This document shows, piece by piece, positions 62,617 through 64,000 of a stretch of 64,000 nucleotides of DNA. Numbering within the stretch: the stretch's first letter is position 1; each line of letters begins with the position of its first letter. The notes below the pieces were generated by a model. The model searched no databases, was not told where the DNA came from, and worked only from the letters and a program-made list of their open reading frames with translations. This stretch comes from Hortaea werneckii (taxonomy: Eukaryota; Ascomycota; Dothideomycetes; Mycosphaerellales; Teratosphaeriaceae). The stretch covers positions 1,550,001-1,614,000 of the forward strand of contig JBAOKB010000144.1 of the NCBI GenBank assembly GCA_037044905.1, given 5' to 3'. Position numbers and translations under genes: made by a program.

Positions 62617-63829
62617 ATGACGAGCTTTCACGCAGGCCTGGCGTGGTAAGAGAACGTCCCACGTTTCTTAGAAGGTCGTGACTAATATACAGACGCAGGG
62701 CAGTCCCGGTACGACCGGACACGCTGGGTGCGCACCTGGAAGCATACGCAGCGGGCCTGCCAGCCATCACCGCATTGCGCCTCTGTCATCGATTCGGCAC
62801 TGGGGATGCAGCTCATATCACACGGCTACCCCGTGAACTTATCCTCCTCATCGAGGAACATGTCCACGCTGCAAACTGGCACCTGCGTTCGAAACCCGAT
62901 TGCGAGTGGCGATCAACGTTTACCTGTTTCCAGTCTCGGTGTGAACCGCGGAAGCACAAGGGCGATTGGTCTGCATACTCTGCCGTGGTGGATAGCTATA
63001 TGCGAGAATGCGATCACTGCAACAAGAACACCATGGACGACAACGAGTGCGCATATCGCTGCCCGGATGACCTCAATAGACTTTGTCCAGCCTGCGCGGT
63101 GGGCAAAGGCCCTGAAGCATGCCATGGAACGTGTCGAGGGCGTCGGGAATCCGAATTGAACCGGATTTTGTGGGATCACGCTGCCTTCTCCGAGCAGCAT
63201 GAAATGAACAAGCGCACCTGGATGGACAAGATCCGTCAGGGTCCCGCGTCTCGTTTCGCGAAATACGACAGAGTAGGTGATCCAACCTTGAATTTATGTC
63301 CACACAAAAGTCAGAAGCTAACGATGCGGAGTTACTTTTGCAGCACTTCGGTCTCGAGGCCTTCTTCGCTTCAACGCAAATCGATCGCGAAAATGTAAAC
63401 TGGCGCCGCGATTTCCATCACCGCTGGCACTTTCAGAGCGACATCCGGACGACCATCTGCTATCTCACTCTTCCCAGGGCGGGCGGGCCAAGCGGCATGT
63501 TCGTCAACGGCAGTACGCATCAGAAGCAAGGCCGAGTTCTGGTTGAAGCCGCTCAGGCGCTCCCAGTGGATTTGGCATCACTCGCTGCGCCTTCTGCCAA
63601 CATGCGACGTCGTTTCACTGTTGCTATGAAAGCGCTTGCGCTCACCCCTTCGGTTCATCCGAGCCAGAAGCACGCATCGCCAGTCTCCGCCAATAGGTTG
63701 AAGATGCGTAAGGGTGCCGAGCGTAAGGGTGCCGAGCGTAAGGGTGCCGAGCGTAACGATGAAGAGCACAAAACCCCCGAGCCAGGTGAGTCAACAATGA
63801 GATGGACCTTCCCTTTCCCCCCCTTCTAG
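62617..63829 (+). CDS. Unknown protein with F-box-like segment and cysteine-rich region, one-base frameshift
   Basis: Exon 1 is 62617-62645, a GT-AG intron spans 62646-62698, and exon 2 runs to the stop at 63829. Joined length is about 386 residues once one A is allowed for in the A run at 63306-63309, where CPHK passes to SEANDAELLLQHFGLEAFF. Near residue 60 ITRLPRELILLIEEHV resembles the start of an F-box. A cysteine-rich stretch follows (CDHCNKNTMDDNECAYRC ... LCPACAVG), perhaps zinc-binding. The C-terminus has three exact 15-bp repeats (RKGAE units). No family recognised. Confidence 0.7.
63707..63751 (+). repeat. Three exact 15-bp tandem repeats in coding sequence
   Basis: The unit CGTAAGGGTGCCGAG occurs three times without mismatch, encoding RKGAE each time. 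The repeat keeps frame, so copy-number change would alter only length. Confidence 0.95.
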
Positions 63830-64000
63830 CGCACGAAACTAATATTAGGCAAGACGACATTTTAGGCCCAGACTATCCCCAGCTGACACTGCTTGTCAAC
63901 ACAAAATTCCACTACAACATGGAAACAACACTGTTGAATAGAATGTCCGCTTGATGCATCATCGCTAGAGCGAGTCAAGTGCACCAGAGGCGCTGGGAGA

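Noticed and set aside
1..64000. CRISPR array, insertion sequence, integrated virus or rRNA operon
   Set aside because: No regularly spaced repeats, transposase, integrase or rRNA signature was seen on either strand.

Overview
This window is nuclear DNA of a filamentous ascomycete (Pezizomycotina; the protein set fits a Dothideomycete best, but I cannot fix the genus). The reasons are short GT-AG introns of about 50-90 nt, Zn2Cys6 and bHLH regulators, a fused tryptophan synthase, a Ppo-type fatty acid dioxygenase-P450 fusion, a Tsp3-like tetraspanin, an intact Mus7/MMS22 gene, and intron-containing tRNA-Arg genes. I see no rRNA, CRISPR, virus, insertion sequence or recognisable transposon.

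Layout. 0-2.5 kb: a sphingosine-1-phosphate lyase cut by the window edge and two tandem tRNA-Arg(ACG) genes, each with a 25-nt intron. 3.4-8.3 kb: three zinc alcohol dehydrogenases of the MDR superfamily (butanediol-dehydrogenase-like, Adh6-like, Adh1-like). 8.8-20.8 kb: an ACT-domain protein, Rad7, an Hsp70-like ATPase, a coiled-coil protein, an unknown protein, a CUE-domain protein and RNA polymerase II subunit Rpb3. 21.5-33.2 kb: a linoleate diol synthase-like Ppo enzyme, enoyl reductase Tsc13, a Zn2Cys6 regulator and a peroxisomal ABCD-type half transporter. 33.9-41.4 kb: a C2H2-like protein, a cytochrome P450, Ctf8 and a Q/N-rich bHLH regulator. 44-64 kb: pyruvate dehydrogenase kinase, a tetraspanin, Mus7/MMS22 (2,344 codons without a break), Sec17, Trp5, a CCCH protein, a GatC-like subunit, a small mitochondrial-type protein and an unknown F-box-like protein.

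The genes are mostly independent housekeeping and regulatory genes, not one pathway. Loose themes are lipid metabolism (Dpl1, Tsc13, Ppo, the peroxisomal transporter) and genome maintenance (Rad7, Ctf8, Mus7). The clearest local grouping is the trio of alcohol dehydrogenases, two of which share a divergent promoter.

The strongest unexplained signal is 16 single-base frameshifts in nine genes, nearly all at short runs of one base. One is in RPB3, an essential gene, so most are probably sequence errors. They are uneven: fifteen lie between 8.2 and 41.0 kb, five of them in the ABC transporter, while 41.1-63.3 kb is clean. Other points are three introns that appear to be GC-AG and two stop-free in-frame introns that would add peptides if retained. 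I found no convincing undescribed system.
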